Source: JAUVXY01 sp964392345 (GTDB lineage Bacteria > Actinomycetota > Humimicrobiia > Humimicrobiales > Humimicrobiaceae). From it: a stretch of 12,649 nt of DNA. Shown piece by piece: positions 1 through 7,965 of the stretch. Under the pieces are notes generated by a model. That model was not told the origin of the DNA. It worked only from the letters and a program-made list of their open reading frames with translations, and did not search any database. Every line of letters starts with the position of its first letter. Position 1 is the stretch's first letter. Location of the stretch: contig CAYMPQ010000051.1 of assembly GCA_964392345.1 (NCBI GenBank), positions 1 through 12,649 on the forward strand, given 5' to 3'. The position numbers and the translations under genes were made by a program.

Positions 1-48
1 TCCAACATTTTTTTTATGCATCTTTAGTGATTCAGTGTAAATATCCAT
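1..48 (-). CDS. N-terminus of a probable NAD(P)-dependent malic enzyme (partial, runs off the window)
   Basis: Only the first 16 codons are present; the gene continues beyond base 1. The ATG at 46-48 is preceded on the minus strand by AGAGGAAA, a reasonable Shine-Dalgarno site. The peptide reads MDIYTESLKMHKKNVG. Bacterial malic enzymes commonly begin with a short helix of the pattern xxSLxxHxKxxGK, and this matches well, but 16 residues are too few for a firm call. If correct, the enzyme would oxidatively decarboxylate malate to pyruvate in the cytoplasm, which fits its place behind two glycolytic genes on the same strand. The gap to the pgk stop codon is 122 bp, so it may be co-transcribed or have its own promoter. 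An unrelated protein starting with a similar helix cannot be excluded. Confidence 0.5.
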   Translation of the reverse strand, partial: MDIYTESLKMHKKNVG

Positions 49-170
49 TTTCCTCTTTCTATCCATAAATTTTTCTTTCAATTTAATAGTACAATTAAAG
101 AAATAAAATACACAGATAAAGAACCAAACCTTATATTAATACATATCCACAATATCTTTAGTGAAACTAT

Positions 171-1418
171 CTATGTAAACTTTTCAGCTGATTTTTTTAA
201 AGCTTTTACTACTGGCAGTTCCTCTCCAGATAGAAATCTAACCATAGCTCCACCACCAGTACATATATACGAAAATCTCTCAGTTAGCCTATATTTACTG
301 GCTGCAGCAACACTATCGCCACCACCTATAACAGAAAAACTGTCAGACTTTGCTATATAACTTAGTAGCTCCTTTGTTCCAAGCTCACTATCACGCTCTT
401 CAAATATTCCAGGTGGGCCATTTACAAAAACTGTCTTTGCCTTTGAAATCTCGCTTTTATATGCAGAAATAGTTTTAGTGCCAATATCAGAAATAAGATT
501 GCCAGTTGGTAGACTAGTTGTATCTATTTCTACCCTACCTCCATCTACACAAGCATAATCAACAGGTATTACTATTTTATCTCTGTAATTAGATAAGATA
601 TTTTTTGCCTTTTTTATATAAGCATCAAGCTTCTTTTTATATATTAGCTCTTTTGAGGGAGCACCGATATCTATACCTGATGCTATCATAAAAACCTGAG
701 CCAGCAATCCTGCACATAGTATCCTATCAGCTATATCATTTTTAAGCACAGTAGGCATCATTGTAAATGCATCTTCTATTTTTGACCCACCAAGCAAAAA
801 TATGCATGGTTTTTTAGGAGAAGTAATTATTTTTGAAAGAACACTATATTCCTTTTCAAAAAGCCTTCCCATCGCTGAAGGGAGCAGTTCCTCAAAACCA
901 ACAAGTGATGGCTGTGACCTGTGTGCTGCTGCAAAGGCGTCACACACAAAAAAGTCTGCAAGTGGAGATAACTTAGATACAACAATAGTTTTTGCTTGCT
1001 CTTCTGGTGTAAGCTTGAGCTTGGTTTCAAAAATTGTCATCTCCTCAGCCATATATCTTACATTGTCAAGAAGGAGTATCTGGCCACTTTCCAATTTTTT
1101 TATAGCATCTCTTGCTGCAGGTCCACAAATATCATCAATAAATTCTACATTCTTTCCAAGAAGTTTTGATAGCTCCTCTGAATGCATCCTTGTTGATATA
1201 TAGTTATGATATTCAAGATCACTTCCCTGGTGGGCAAGTAAAACTAGCTTTGCACCTTTACTAGAAAGCTCTTTTACAGTAGGAACAGCTGCTTTTATTC
1301 TATTTATATCTTTTAAGATACCCTTTTTCCTATCATAAGGAGAGTTTAGATCCAGCCTGCACAGTACTATCTTTGAGTTGAAATTAAAGTCATCTAAAGT
1401 ATTTATGCCATATTTCAT
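171..1418 (-). CDS. pgk: Phosphoglycerate kinase, archaeal-like
   Basis: Cytoplasmic glycolytic enzyme that transfers phosphate between 1,3-bisphosphoglycerate and ADP, giving 3-phosphoglycerate and ATP. At 415 residues it is full length. Visible motifs are the substrate-binding R21-L-D-L-N-S-P, AHQG (62-65), DNVRY (118-122), DAFAAAHRSQPSLVGF (160-175), GGSKIEDA (210-217, the usual GGAKxxDK region), NGPPGIFE (333-340), the nucleotide loop GGGDSVAA (365-372) and CTGGGA (386-391). AHQG, the PEEQAKT stretch (138-144) and AHRSQPSLVGF recall archaeal rather than standard bacterial PGKs, judged from memory of the families. The ATG has AGGA nine bases upstream. It lies 131 bp downstream of the type II GAPDH gene, its direct pathway partner. 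No convincing terminator lies between the two. Confidence 0.95.
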   Translation of the reverse strand: MKYGINTLDDFNFNSKIVLCRLDLNSPYDRKKGILKDINRIKAAVPTVKELSSKGAKLVLLAHQGSDLEYHNYISTRMHSEELSKLLGKNVEFIDDICGPAARDAIKKLESGQILLLDNVRYMAEEMTIFETKLKLTPEEQAKTIVVSKLSPLADFFVCDAFAAAHRSQPSLVGFEELLPSAMGRLFEKEYSVLSKIITSPKKPCIFLLGGSKIEDAFTMMPTVLKNDIADRILCAGLLAQVFMIASGIDIGAPSKELIYKKKLDAYIKKAKNILSNYRDKIVIPVDYACVDGGRVEIDTTSLPTGNLISDIGTKTISAYKSEISKAKTVFVNGPPGIFEERDSELGTKELLSYIAKSDSFSVIGGGDSVAAASKYRLTERFSYICTGGGAMVRFLSGEELPVVKALKKSAEKFT

Positions 1419-1549
1419 ATACTATGATCCTGCTTTTTTCTTAAATTCCTTTTATACAACTAAAATAGGTAATTTTCTACTTTTTATAAACAATAAAAAC
1501 AAAGAAATAAAATACATTTTTTGCTAAAATATTTTTTTATATTTAATCT

Positions 1550-2569
1550 TTACTTAAGCCCAAGATACCTGTTAGTTAAGGCTACTGCTTCAGCACCATC
1601 TGTTTGAAGTGACAGTGCTGCTCTTACTGCGTCTATTGTTTCGGGGGTTACAACTGCTTCCTGAGGTATGCTTATTGTAAAAAACAGATTATCTCCACTT
1701 AAGACTACTGTTTCAGAAAACACAGCTATCTCGTACATATCAGCACGCTTGTTTCCCATATCTCTTGCATATCTAAACATAGCAGCATTTGAATTAAACC
1801 CTTTAGCTATTTCTACTACTTTAATCCTTGGATGCTTATCAAACAGTGAAAGCGCCTCAGCTGGTGATATCTTCTTCTTTGGAGTAGCAAGAATACTAAT
1901 TATATGACCATGTGTCATAGGAAGATGAACAAGAAGACCTGTTGCTTCTATATGAGGCATAATTAGCATTAGATCTACACATTGATGATTTGGAACCTTC
2001 TCTACAAGTCCCAAATCAACAACTCCTCTATGTGTGTCACCGGGATCAGCCGATCTTCTCATAATAGTTATGACTACTCTTTTTACTCCTACAGCTCTGT
2101 CAATACAGTCTACTGCTCTAATAAAGCCTGTAGTGTTACATGAAGTAAGCTTTAGGTAATCTTTTCCTATACCTTTGGAGTAATTTGCATATCCGTGGAA
2201 GAATACATCTGCTACCTCGTTTTTCTCTCCACCCTGAAATATTGCCTTCAGTCCTCTGGCTTTATATATTTCTTTGTTTTTTATTCCTACCCCGCCAGGA
2301 GTAGCATCAAGCACTATATCTACTTTTGAAAGTATGTCGGAAAGATTTCCTTTTACTGGTATACCTTCTGCTTCAAATGCAGCTTTCATGGAATCTTCTA
2401 CAACATAGAGGTCATATTCCATACCACTGTCGACAAGGGCTCTAATTGATAGTGTTGGAGCAACATCTATTATTCCCACAAGCTCCATATCACCTTGTTT
2501 TGCAACTCCATCTGCAAGTCTCTGGCCTATAACACCATAGCCTACTACTGCTACTTTCGTTTTAGACAT
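1550..2569 (-). CDS. Type II (archaeal-type) glyceraldehyde-3-phosphate dehydrogenase
   Basis: Oxidises glyceraldehyde-3-phosphate with inorganic phosphate to 1,3-bisphosphoglycerate, reducing NAD(P)+; the product is the substrate of the neighbouring PGK. The 339 residues match the archaeal class II enzyme rather than classical bacterial GapA. An N-terminal Rossmann motif GYGVIGQRLADGV spans 10-22. The catalytic cysteine is C144 in SCNTTG, where GapA would have SCTTN. RRSADPGD (171-178) is characteristic of the class, and H220 in LPMTHGH is the likely catalytic histidine. The ATG is preceded by GGAGG four bases away. The stop of the AOR gene is 67 bp upstream. Class II enzymes often accept both NAD+ and NADP+, and cofactor preference cannot be read here. 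A biosynthetic (gluconeogenic) direction is equally possible. Confidence 0.95.
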   Translation of the reverse strand: MSKTKVAVVGYGVIGQRLADGVAKQGDMELVGIIDVAPTLSIRALVDSGMEYDLYVVEDSMKAAFEAEGIPVKGNLSDILSKVDIVLDATPGGVGIKNKEIYKARGLKAIFQGGEKNEVADVFFHGYANYSKGIGKDYLKLTSCNTTGFIRAVDCIDRAVGVKRVVITIMRRSADPGDTHRGVVDLGLVEKVPNHQCVDLMLIMPHIEATGLLVHLPMTHGHIISILATPKKKISPAEALSLFDKHPRIKVVEIAKGFNSNAAMFRYARDMGNKRADMYEIAVFSETVVLSGDNLFFTISIPQEAVVTPETIDAVRAALSLQTDGAEAVALTNRYLGLK

Positions 2570-2636
2570 TTTTCCTCCAAGTATATTTCGTTAATAATTT
2601 AGAAATCATTTATTTTGAAATAGAATCTAAAAAACT

Positions 2637-4580
2637 TTAGCACACACCTGATTCATGTATTTTTTTCCACACCCAGCCCACATTAAGTTCTTCTAATTTT
2701 GCACGAGTAGGGATTCCTTCATCTGTCCAGCCCATCATGCCATAATACAAATGTATTGCTTTTTCAAACTCATCTTTATTAATAAAATGACCCTTCAATG
2801 CTCCAGCACGCATTGGATTAAAAAATCTTTCCGGTAGTTTGTCATCTTCTGCACGAAATCCGAAAATTGAATTAAATGCTCTGGCCATTGTCACCCATCG
2901 CTCTCCAGCTTTCATCAATTCAAAAAGACTAGTCCTCCATCCAGTAACACAACTTAAAATTTCAACCAATTTGTTTAAACTAATGGCCCTAAATTCTGGA
3001 ACAGATGTAAAGATGCACCAGTCAAGCACATCATGAAATCCCCAGATATATTGCAGGTAAGTAAATAAACGGACTTTTTTTGCTGAAATATCTTCCGAAG
3101 GAACTGGCTCTATAATACCTACCGGACTTAGGTCTTCAAGGTCCACCCAGTTAAATTCTGTTGAATAATCACCAGGTTTCGTAAACCAAGGGTCGTGTGC
3201 GGCTTGAAGGTGATCTGCACCTGTTGGTGACACAGCATATCCAAGGCCAACTCCCCATTTACCTCTTGGTTCATGGCTGGCAAGCTCTTGCCCTTTCACC
3301 TGCATAGCAAATTTTTCAGTACCACGACCTATTTTTCTGGCAGCCTTTAAACTTCCCTCTGCTAAGAGGTCGCCAAAACCATCACGATTTGCAATCATCT
3401 CTATCAATCTGATGTTTACTTCAGGTTTCTTCCAACCTAATTTAATTCCTCCAGTATCTGCCTCAGTAAGCAAACCCCTTTCAAAGCATTCAATAGCCCA
3501 TCCCAAAGTACCTCCGGTGGATATAGTATCCAATCCCATTGCATTGCATTTTTCATTACAAGCTGCAACTGCTACAATATCTGCAACTCCAAGCACAGAA
3601 CCTAGTAAACCAACCGATTCATATTCTGGCCCTCCATATCTTCTGGTTACTTTAAATCCGTTTCTTTCACCTTCAACAGAACGTTTACATGAAACAGCAC
3701 AACCAAAACATGTTTCAGCTTTACCATTCAGAACTTTTTTCATGTTCTCACCACTAAGCTCTTCAGCACCTTCAAATGAACCATCTTGAAAGTTATAAGT
3801 TGGCAGCATACCCTGAATACTAGCCGGCATAACACCTTTGGAAGTACCTATCTCATGGTGAAGACTGAGCGCAGGGTGATTTTTAACGCTGGAAGCAAAC
3901 CATTTTGCTACCTTGAGAAGACCATCTTTATCTGCAATTTTAATCTTGCGATGGCTGCCTATAACACAAATTGCTCTCAAGTTCTTACTACCCATAACCG
4001 CTCCCAAACCACCACGACCATTAAAGTTCCTTAGATCAGCTGTTATATTTGCAAAATTAACTTTATTTTCACCTGCTGGCCCGCATTGAAGTATACGTAC
4101 TTTTTTTGAATGTTTTCCTTGAAGAATTTCCTGAACATCTGCTGTTTCTTTTCCCCATAAATCTTTCGCATCATTAATCTTTACTTTCTCATCTTCAATA
4201 AAAATATAAACAGGTTTTGCAGCACAACCTTCAATTATAAGTCCATCAAATCCAGCAAATTTCAATTCTGCACCCCACCGACCTCCACACTGGGAATCTG
4301 CTAAACCACCAGTTAGAGGAGAAAGTGCAGCTACAGTATGACGCCCTTGCCCAGAAATTGGTGTACCCGTTAACACCGAATTTGTAATAACCAACTTATT
4401 ATCAGGACCTAAGGGATCTATTCCTGGTTTTAATTCATTAATCAGGAAATGCAATGCCAAGTTACTTCCACCCATATATATTCTATATTGGCTTGGTTCT
4501 AATTTAACAATGAAATTTTTTCCATCAGATAAGTTAACTCTAAGAATCCTGCCCCAGAATCCACAATATTTTTGCTCCAT
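2637..4580 (-). CDS. Aldehyde:ferredoxin oxidoreductase family protein (tungsten/molybdenum bis-pterin enzyme)
   Basis: Members oxidise aldehydes to carboxylic acids and reduce ferredoxin, using a bis-pyranopterin W or Mo cofactor and one [4Fe-4S] cluster in the cytoplasm. The 647-residue protein has the N-terminal AOR domain (about 1-208), ending in GRGGLGAVMGSKNLRA (188-203), and the all-helical C-terminal domains. Cluster ligands are C291, C294 and C298 (CFGCAVSC) and C522. The two pterin-binding DxxGLD-type motifs appear as NAMGLD (346-351, first Asp replaced by Asn) and DVLDWC (517-522). A perfect AGGAGG lies seven bases before the ATG. The gene starts 33 bp after the sugar isomerase, so it probably ends the sugar-transport operon. 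The substrate is unknown; an aldehyde from sugar breakdown is plausible. Its length is near that of glyceraldehyde-3-phosphate:ferredoxin oxidoreductase, but the subclass cannot be assigned by eye. Confidence 0.93.
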   Translation of the reverse strand: MEQKYCGFWGRILRVNLSDGKNFIVKLEPSQYRIYMGGSNLALHFLINELKPGIDPLGPDNKLVITNSVLTGTPISGQGRHTVAALSPLTGGLADSQCGGRWGAELKFAGFDGLIIEGCAAKPVYIFIEDEKVKINDAKDLWGKETADVQEILQGKHSKKVRILQCGPAGENKVNFANITADLRNFNGRGGLGAVMGSKNLRAICVIGSHRKIKIADKDGLLKVAKWFASSVKNHPALSLHHEIGTSKGVMPASIQGMLPTYNFQDGSFEGAEELSGENMKKVLNGKAETCFGCAVSCKRSVEGERNGFKVTRRYGGPEYESVGLLGSVLGVADIVAVAACNEKCNAMGLDTISTGGTLGWAIECFERGLLTEADTGGIKLGWKKPEVNIRLIEMIANRDGFGDLLAEGSLKAARKIGRGTEKFAMQVKGQELASHEPRGKWGVGLGYAVSPTGADHLQAAHDPWFTKPGDYSTEFNWVDLEDLSPVGIIEPVPSEDISAKKVRLFTYLQYIWGFHDVLDWCIFTSVPEFRAISLNKLVEILSCVTGWRTSLFELMKAGERWVTMARAFNSIFGFRAEDDKLPERFFNPMRAGALKGHFINKDEFEKAIHLYYGMMGWTDEGIPTRAKLEELNVGWVWKKIHESGVC

Positions 4581-4613
4581 ATTAAAACCTCCTCACACTA
4601 ATACATATTTTTA

Positions 4614-5993
4614 TTATTCCCAAACCTGGCAAGGTAAACTCAATAAATCACAGAAATATGTAAGCGATTTGATATAATCACCAGAAACCATATGAATATG
4701 ATTGGAGCCGAATTTTTGTAAAAAATCATAGCCAGCATTTGCTTTTATGATTGCCTGCGGAAAAGCAGCTGTTGTATTCTTTAATGTTTCTGGGTCAGAC
4801 TCAATAACTTCACCTTTCACCACAAACATTTGGTAATCACCACTTATACGGCATAGTCTGGCCAATGTTACAATTCGGGGTGATACAAACGCAGTTAATG
4901 CACACCCACCACCTTCCCCAAATACATGCGGTCTGACATGTACCTTCGATAGACCATCCTCTTCACTTTTACATGAATAAAAATCTGCAGGCATTGCTCC
5001 GCAATTCGTAAAAGTCCACTGCTTTTTTTTCTGATCAAACCAGCGTATATCAAGTAATGCAGTTGGTTTTTCACCTGACAACAAATGTAATATTTCCATA
5101 GTGAGCGCACCATCCGCATCTGATTCACATGCGTGAACAATAGATGTTTTCGGTCCTTCAGCATCCAATTCCCCATTTAGAAGCATATGAGCTACACATT
5201 GTGATACATACCCATCACTTAATTCAGTCTGGCATTTCACACCTACAAAATCCAAACCATATTTATTTATTAATTTTTTTGTTGCTAAATAACTTTTAAT
5301 TTGCATAGTTAATCTTGTTTTTGTAAATTTTCCTCCGAATTCTACCTTTCCTACATGTTCTATTAACCAATTGTAATGATTTTTCATTTTCTTATCAGAT
5401 ATTGATTTAGCTTCATTTACAATTTCACATTGATCTATATATTCAATATCAACACCAAAAAGCGTTTGCCATTGTGCTGGATCAGCAACAGCTGTAAAAA
5501 TTCCCAAACTTTTACCACCAAATAAACCAAGAGTTTTACCATGTAATTGTCTTATAGTATTTGCTGAATTTAAAAAAGCGGAAATTTTCTTTTTATTTTC
5601 CTGTGATACAGCTTCAAAAATCCGCAAGTGATATATACCAATCTGATCTAGAGCACCGCCAGCTCCCAACATACCTACCAAACTTGACGTATCTAGGTGG
5701 GTATTGCCAACCAACAGTATTGGTCTTTCGCACATTTTTGCTAACTTAACCGAAAAAATAGGGTCTGCCCAAATAGGGATATGAAGAATTAAAGCTGAAA
5801 CATCATCCTTTTTTATCTCAGTAATAAATTCTTTTATCTGCCTATCGGAACGTAAGACTTTCGACTCGATTACTTTAAACTCATCTTTAATCCATTGGAT
5901 ATTCTGCAATTCTTTTAAAACCAGTGATTCTCTGATTTTATATAAGTCATCACGACTATCAGCTATATGAGCTAAAGCTATTTTTTTATTCAA
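4614..5993 (-). CDS. L-fucose/L-arabinose isomerase-family sugar isomerase
   Basis: Probable metal-dependent aldose-ketose isomerase acting in the cytoplasm on the imported sugar. The C-terminal half carries the FucI-like signature: VKCQTELSDGYVSQC (252-266), CESDADGALTMEILHLLSG (289-307), LLDIRWFD (313-320), NCGAMP (330-335) and NHIHMVSGD (431-439). By analogy with E. coli FucI (Glu, Asp, His), the Mn2+ ligands would be E290, D315 and H432. The 459-residue length suits the FucI-like group annotated in many sugar-uptake operons and is shorter than FucI itself (about 590). The start is TTG, supported by AAGGAGA seven bases upstream. It sits 14 bp after the permease and 33 bp before the AOR gene. 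The true substrate is unknown: fucose, arabinose and other sugars or sugar derivatives are all possible. Confidence 0.85.
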   Translation of the reverse strand: MNKKIALAHIADSRDDLYKIRESLVLKELQNIQWIKDEFKVIESKVLRSDRQIKEFITEIKKDDVSALILHIPIWADPIFSVKLAKMCERPILLVGNTHLDTSSLVGMLGAGGALDQIGIYHLRIFEAVSQENKKKISAFLNSANTIRQLHGKTLGLFGGKSLGIFTAVADPAQWQTLFGVDIEYIDQCEIVNEAKSISDKKMKNHYNWLIEHVGKVEFGGKFTKTRLTMQIKSYLATKKLINKYGLDFVGVKCQTELSDGYVSQCVAHMLLNGELDAEGPKTSIVHACESDADGALTMEILHLLSGEKPTALLDIRWFDQKKKQWTFTNCGAMPADFYSCKSEEDGLSKVHVRPHVFGEGGGCALTAFVSPRIVTLARLCRISGDYQMFVVKGEVIESDPETLKNTTAAFPQAIIKANAGYDFLQKFGSNHIHMVSGDYIKSLTYFCDLLSLPCQVWE

Positions 5994-6007
5994 AACAAAT
6001 TCTCCTT

Positions 6008-6982
6008 TTATTCTTTTTTAAAACTATTTAAATATACAGCCATAAGAATTACTATCCCCTTAAATGTGTACTGTAATGATGGAGAGACATTGAGTATATT
6101 CAAAATATTACTTAATGTACTCAATGTAAATACTCCTATTATTGTTCCAGGAACCGTCCCAATTCCACCTGCCAAACTTGCGCCTCCAATTGAAACAGCA
6201 GCAATAGAATCAAGAGGTATATTACCACCAGTCTGAGGATTTCCTAAGCCAACCCTTAAAACAAAAATTACTCCTCCAATCCCTGCCAATGTTGAAGCTA
6301 CCATAAAAATAATAATTTTAACTTTATTTACAGGAATACCTGAAATTATAGCTGCTTTTTCATTCCCACCAACAGCATACGTGAAGTGACCGATTCTGGT
6401 ACGCAAGAAAAATTCAATTATTAACAATATAAAAATAAAAATTATTACTGGATAAGGAACACCAAAAATTGAACCTTTAAAAAATTCAGAAATTTTATCA
6501 TCAAGTTTAATCCCACTCAAAGAGTGTTTAATAGTACCTCCCTTACTAACCACCATTGCAACTGAAGTAACTACCAAAGAGCTAGCCAATGTGACCACAA
6601 AGGCAGGCAACCGTCCATAAGTTACCAACAAGCCATTGATAAAACCTATAGCAAGAGAGATTAATAATGATAGACAAATTGCAGGTACTAAACCAAAATC
6701 CTGGAAGATAACAAAATTAACACTGCTGAGGGCAAGAACAGATCCAACACTTAAATCAATCCCGGCAATAATGATTACTAACAATTGCCCTAACGAAACA
6801 ATTATAAGGATTGTATTTTGTTTAACAATATTAAGCAGGTTTTCCAATTGTAGAAAAACACCATTAGATAGAACCGCAGCGATAAAAATCATAAGTAGAA
6901 AAATTAGAGTAACACGAAATAAAGAAATATTTTCAAAACTTAACAGTTCTCGAAATTTTTGCCAAAATGAAGTTCTACTCAT
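6008..6982 (-). CDS. Sugar ABC transporter permease, RbsC family (second permease)
   Basis: Inner-membrane channel subunit of a ribose-type (CUT2) importer, 324 residues with about eight to ten hydrophobic segments. Family hallmarks are GQLLVIIIAGIDLSVGSVLA (65-84), NGLLVTYGRLPAFVVTLAS (116-134), the cytoplasmic loop YAVGGNEKAAIISGIPVNKV (202-221) that contacts the ATPase, and DSIAAVSIGGASLAGGIGTV (258-277). The ATG follows TAGGAGC at eight bases. The gene starts 17 bp after the other permease, and the isomerase starts 14 bp after it. Two different permeases in a row suggest a heterodimeric channel, rather than the RbsC homodimer. The transported sugar is not defined by the sequence. Confidence 0.93.
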   Translation of the reverse strand: MSRTSFWQKFRELLSFENISLFRVTLIFLLMIFIAAVLSNGVFLQLENLLNIVKQNTILIIVSLGQLLVIIIAGIDLSVGSVLALSSVNFVIFQDFGLVPAICLSLLISLAIGFINGLLVTYGRLPAFVVTLASSLVVTSVAMVVSKGGTIKHSLSGIKLDDKISEFFKGSIFGVPYPVIIFIFILLIIEFFLRTRIGHFTYAVGGNEKAAIISGIPVNKVKIIIFMVASTLAGIGGVIFVLRVGLGNPQTGGNIPLDSIAAVSIGGASLAGGIGTVPGTIIGVFTLSTLSNILNILNVSPSLQYTFKGIVILMAVYLNSFKKE

Positions 6983-6999
6983 TTAATAAAGCTCCTATC

Positions 7000-7959
7000 T
7001 CAATTTCTATCTCTTCTTAATAAACGAATCTGACTTATGACAACTGCTATAATAATAATGATACCTTTTAATGTGCCTTGCCAATAGGGTGATATGCCGG
7101 CCATATTGAGGCTGCTGTTTATAACACCAAAAGTAAGTACACCTGCCAAAGTGCCTAAAATTGATCCAACGCCTCCGAAGAGACTCCCCCCACCGACTAG
7201 CACAGCTGCAATGCTCTCTAATTCATAACCACTGCCACCAATTGGTGACCCAGAACGTAGGCGGGCTGCCCAAATTACGCCTCCAATAGCTGCTAGGAAA
7301 GCACACAGTGTATATACAAAAAGCTTTACTCGGCGAACATTTACCCCGCTGAGTCTAGCACTTTCTTCACTTCCCCCTGTTGCATAGATATAACAACCCA
7401 TCTTTCTTCGATTAATATATAAATGTAAAATAATGCTAGCGATTATCCATACAATAAAAATTAGGGGAACATTAAAAACTGTTTCCTTACCAAATTGTAT
7501 AAAAATATCATTATTTATTGATATCGGTTTTGTGTTAGAAATTGTTAAAGCTAAACCTCTTACAATGCTTAACATTCCTAAGGTAACAACAAAAGGAGGA
7601 ATTTTTGTTCTGGAAACTAGAAAACCATTAATAAACCCGAGAAAAGTAGATGATATTATTGCAACAGTAACTGATATAAATATTCCACAAGGTTCCATTA
7701 AAACTGCCACTACGATGGATGTAAAAGCAACCATAGATCCCTGGGAAAGATCTATACCTCCAGTAATTAATACCAATAACTGTCCTAATGCAAGAAATCC
7801 AATTATTGAATACTGCTTTACTATAGCACATATGTTTAATCTTGTAAGGAAATTAGGAAAAATAAGGGAGCTTAATATTATCATTAATATTAATACTACC
7901 AGAGGGCTATTACTACTAAAGAAAGCCCTAAAAAGATTAAATATTTTATTAAGCTTCAT
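7000..7959 (-). CDS. Sugar ABC transporter permease, RbsC family (first permease)
   Basis: Membrane subunit of the same CUT2-type sugar importer, 319 residues. It has the conserved LGQLLVLITGGIDLSQGS (58-75), the PPFVVTLGMLSIVRGLA segment (121-137), the coupling loop IYATGGSEESARLSGVNVRR (191-210) and ESIAAVLVGGGSLFGGVGS (248-266). The ATG at 7957-7959 lies only 6 bp beyond the stop of the ATPase gene; its Shine-Dalgarno AGGAAG overlaps the last ATPase codons, so the two are probably translationally coupled. It differs clearly from the downstream permease, which points to a heterodimer. The protein ends in a basic tail (RLLRRDRN), consistent with a cytoplasmic C-terminus. Confidence 0.93.
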   Translation of the reverse strand: MKLNKIFNLFRAFFSSNSPLVVLILMIILSSLIFPNFLTRLNICAIVKQYSIIGFLALGQLLVLITGGIDLSQGSMVAFTSIVVAVLMEPCGIFISVTVAIISSTFLGFINGFLVSRTKIPPFVVTLGMLSIVRGLALTISNTKPISINNDIFIQFGKETVFNVPLIFIVWIIASIILHLYINRRKMGCYIYATGGSEESARLSGVNVRRVKLFVYTLCAFLAAIGGVIWAARLRSGSPIGGSGYELESIAAVLVGGGSLFGGVGSILGTLAGVLTFGVINSSLNMAGISPYWQGTLKGIIIIIAVVISQIRLLRRDRN

Positions 7960-7965
7960 ATAAAA

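Noticed and set aside
802..1203. Plus-strand open frame of 133 codons inside pgk
   Set aside because: It lies fully opposite a strongly conserved gene, has no homologous-looking motifs, and its composition is that of a reverse-strand shadow. The same holds for the other plus-strand frames inside the GAPDH, AOR, isomerase, transporter and lacI genes.
2570..2636. Terminator or promoter between the AOR and GAPDH genes
   Set aside because: Only a weak TTTAGA/TCTAAA pairing and AT-rich sequence are present. Neither a stem with a U-tract nor good -35/-10 boxes could be supported, so transcription linkage is left open.
7433..7963. Plus-strand open frame of 176 codons opposite the first permease
   Set aside because: It mirrors the hydrophobic codons of the permease on the other strand and shows no domain or ribosome site of its own.
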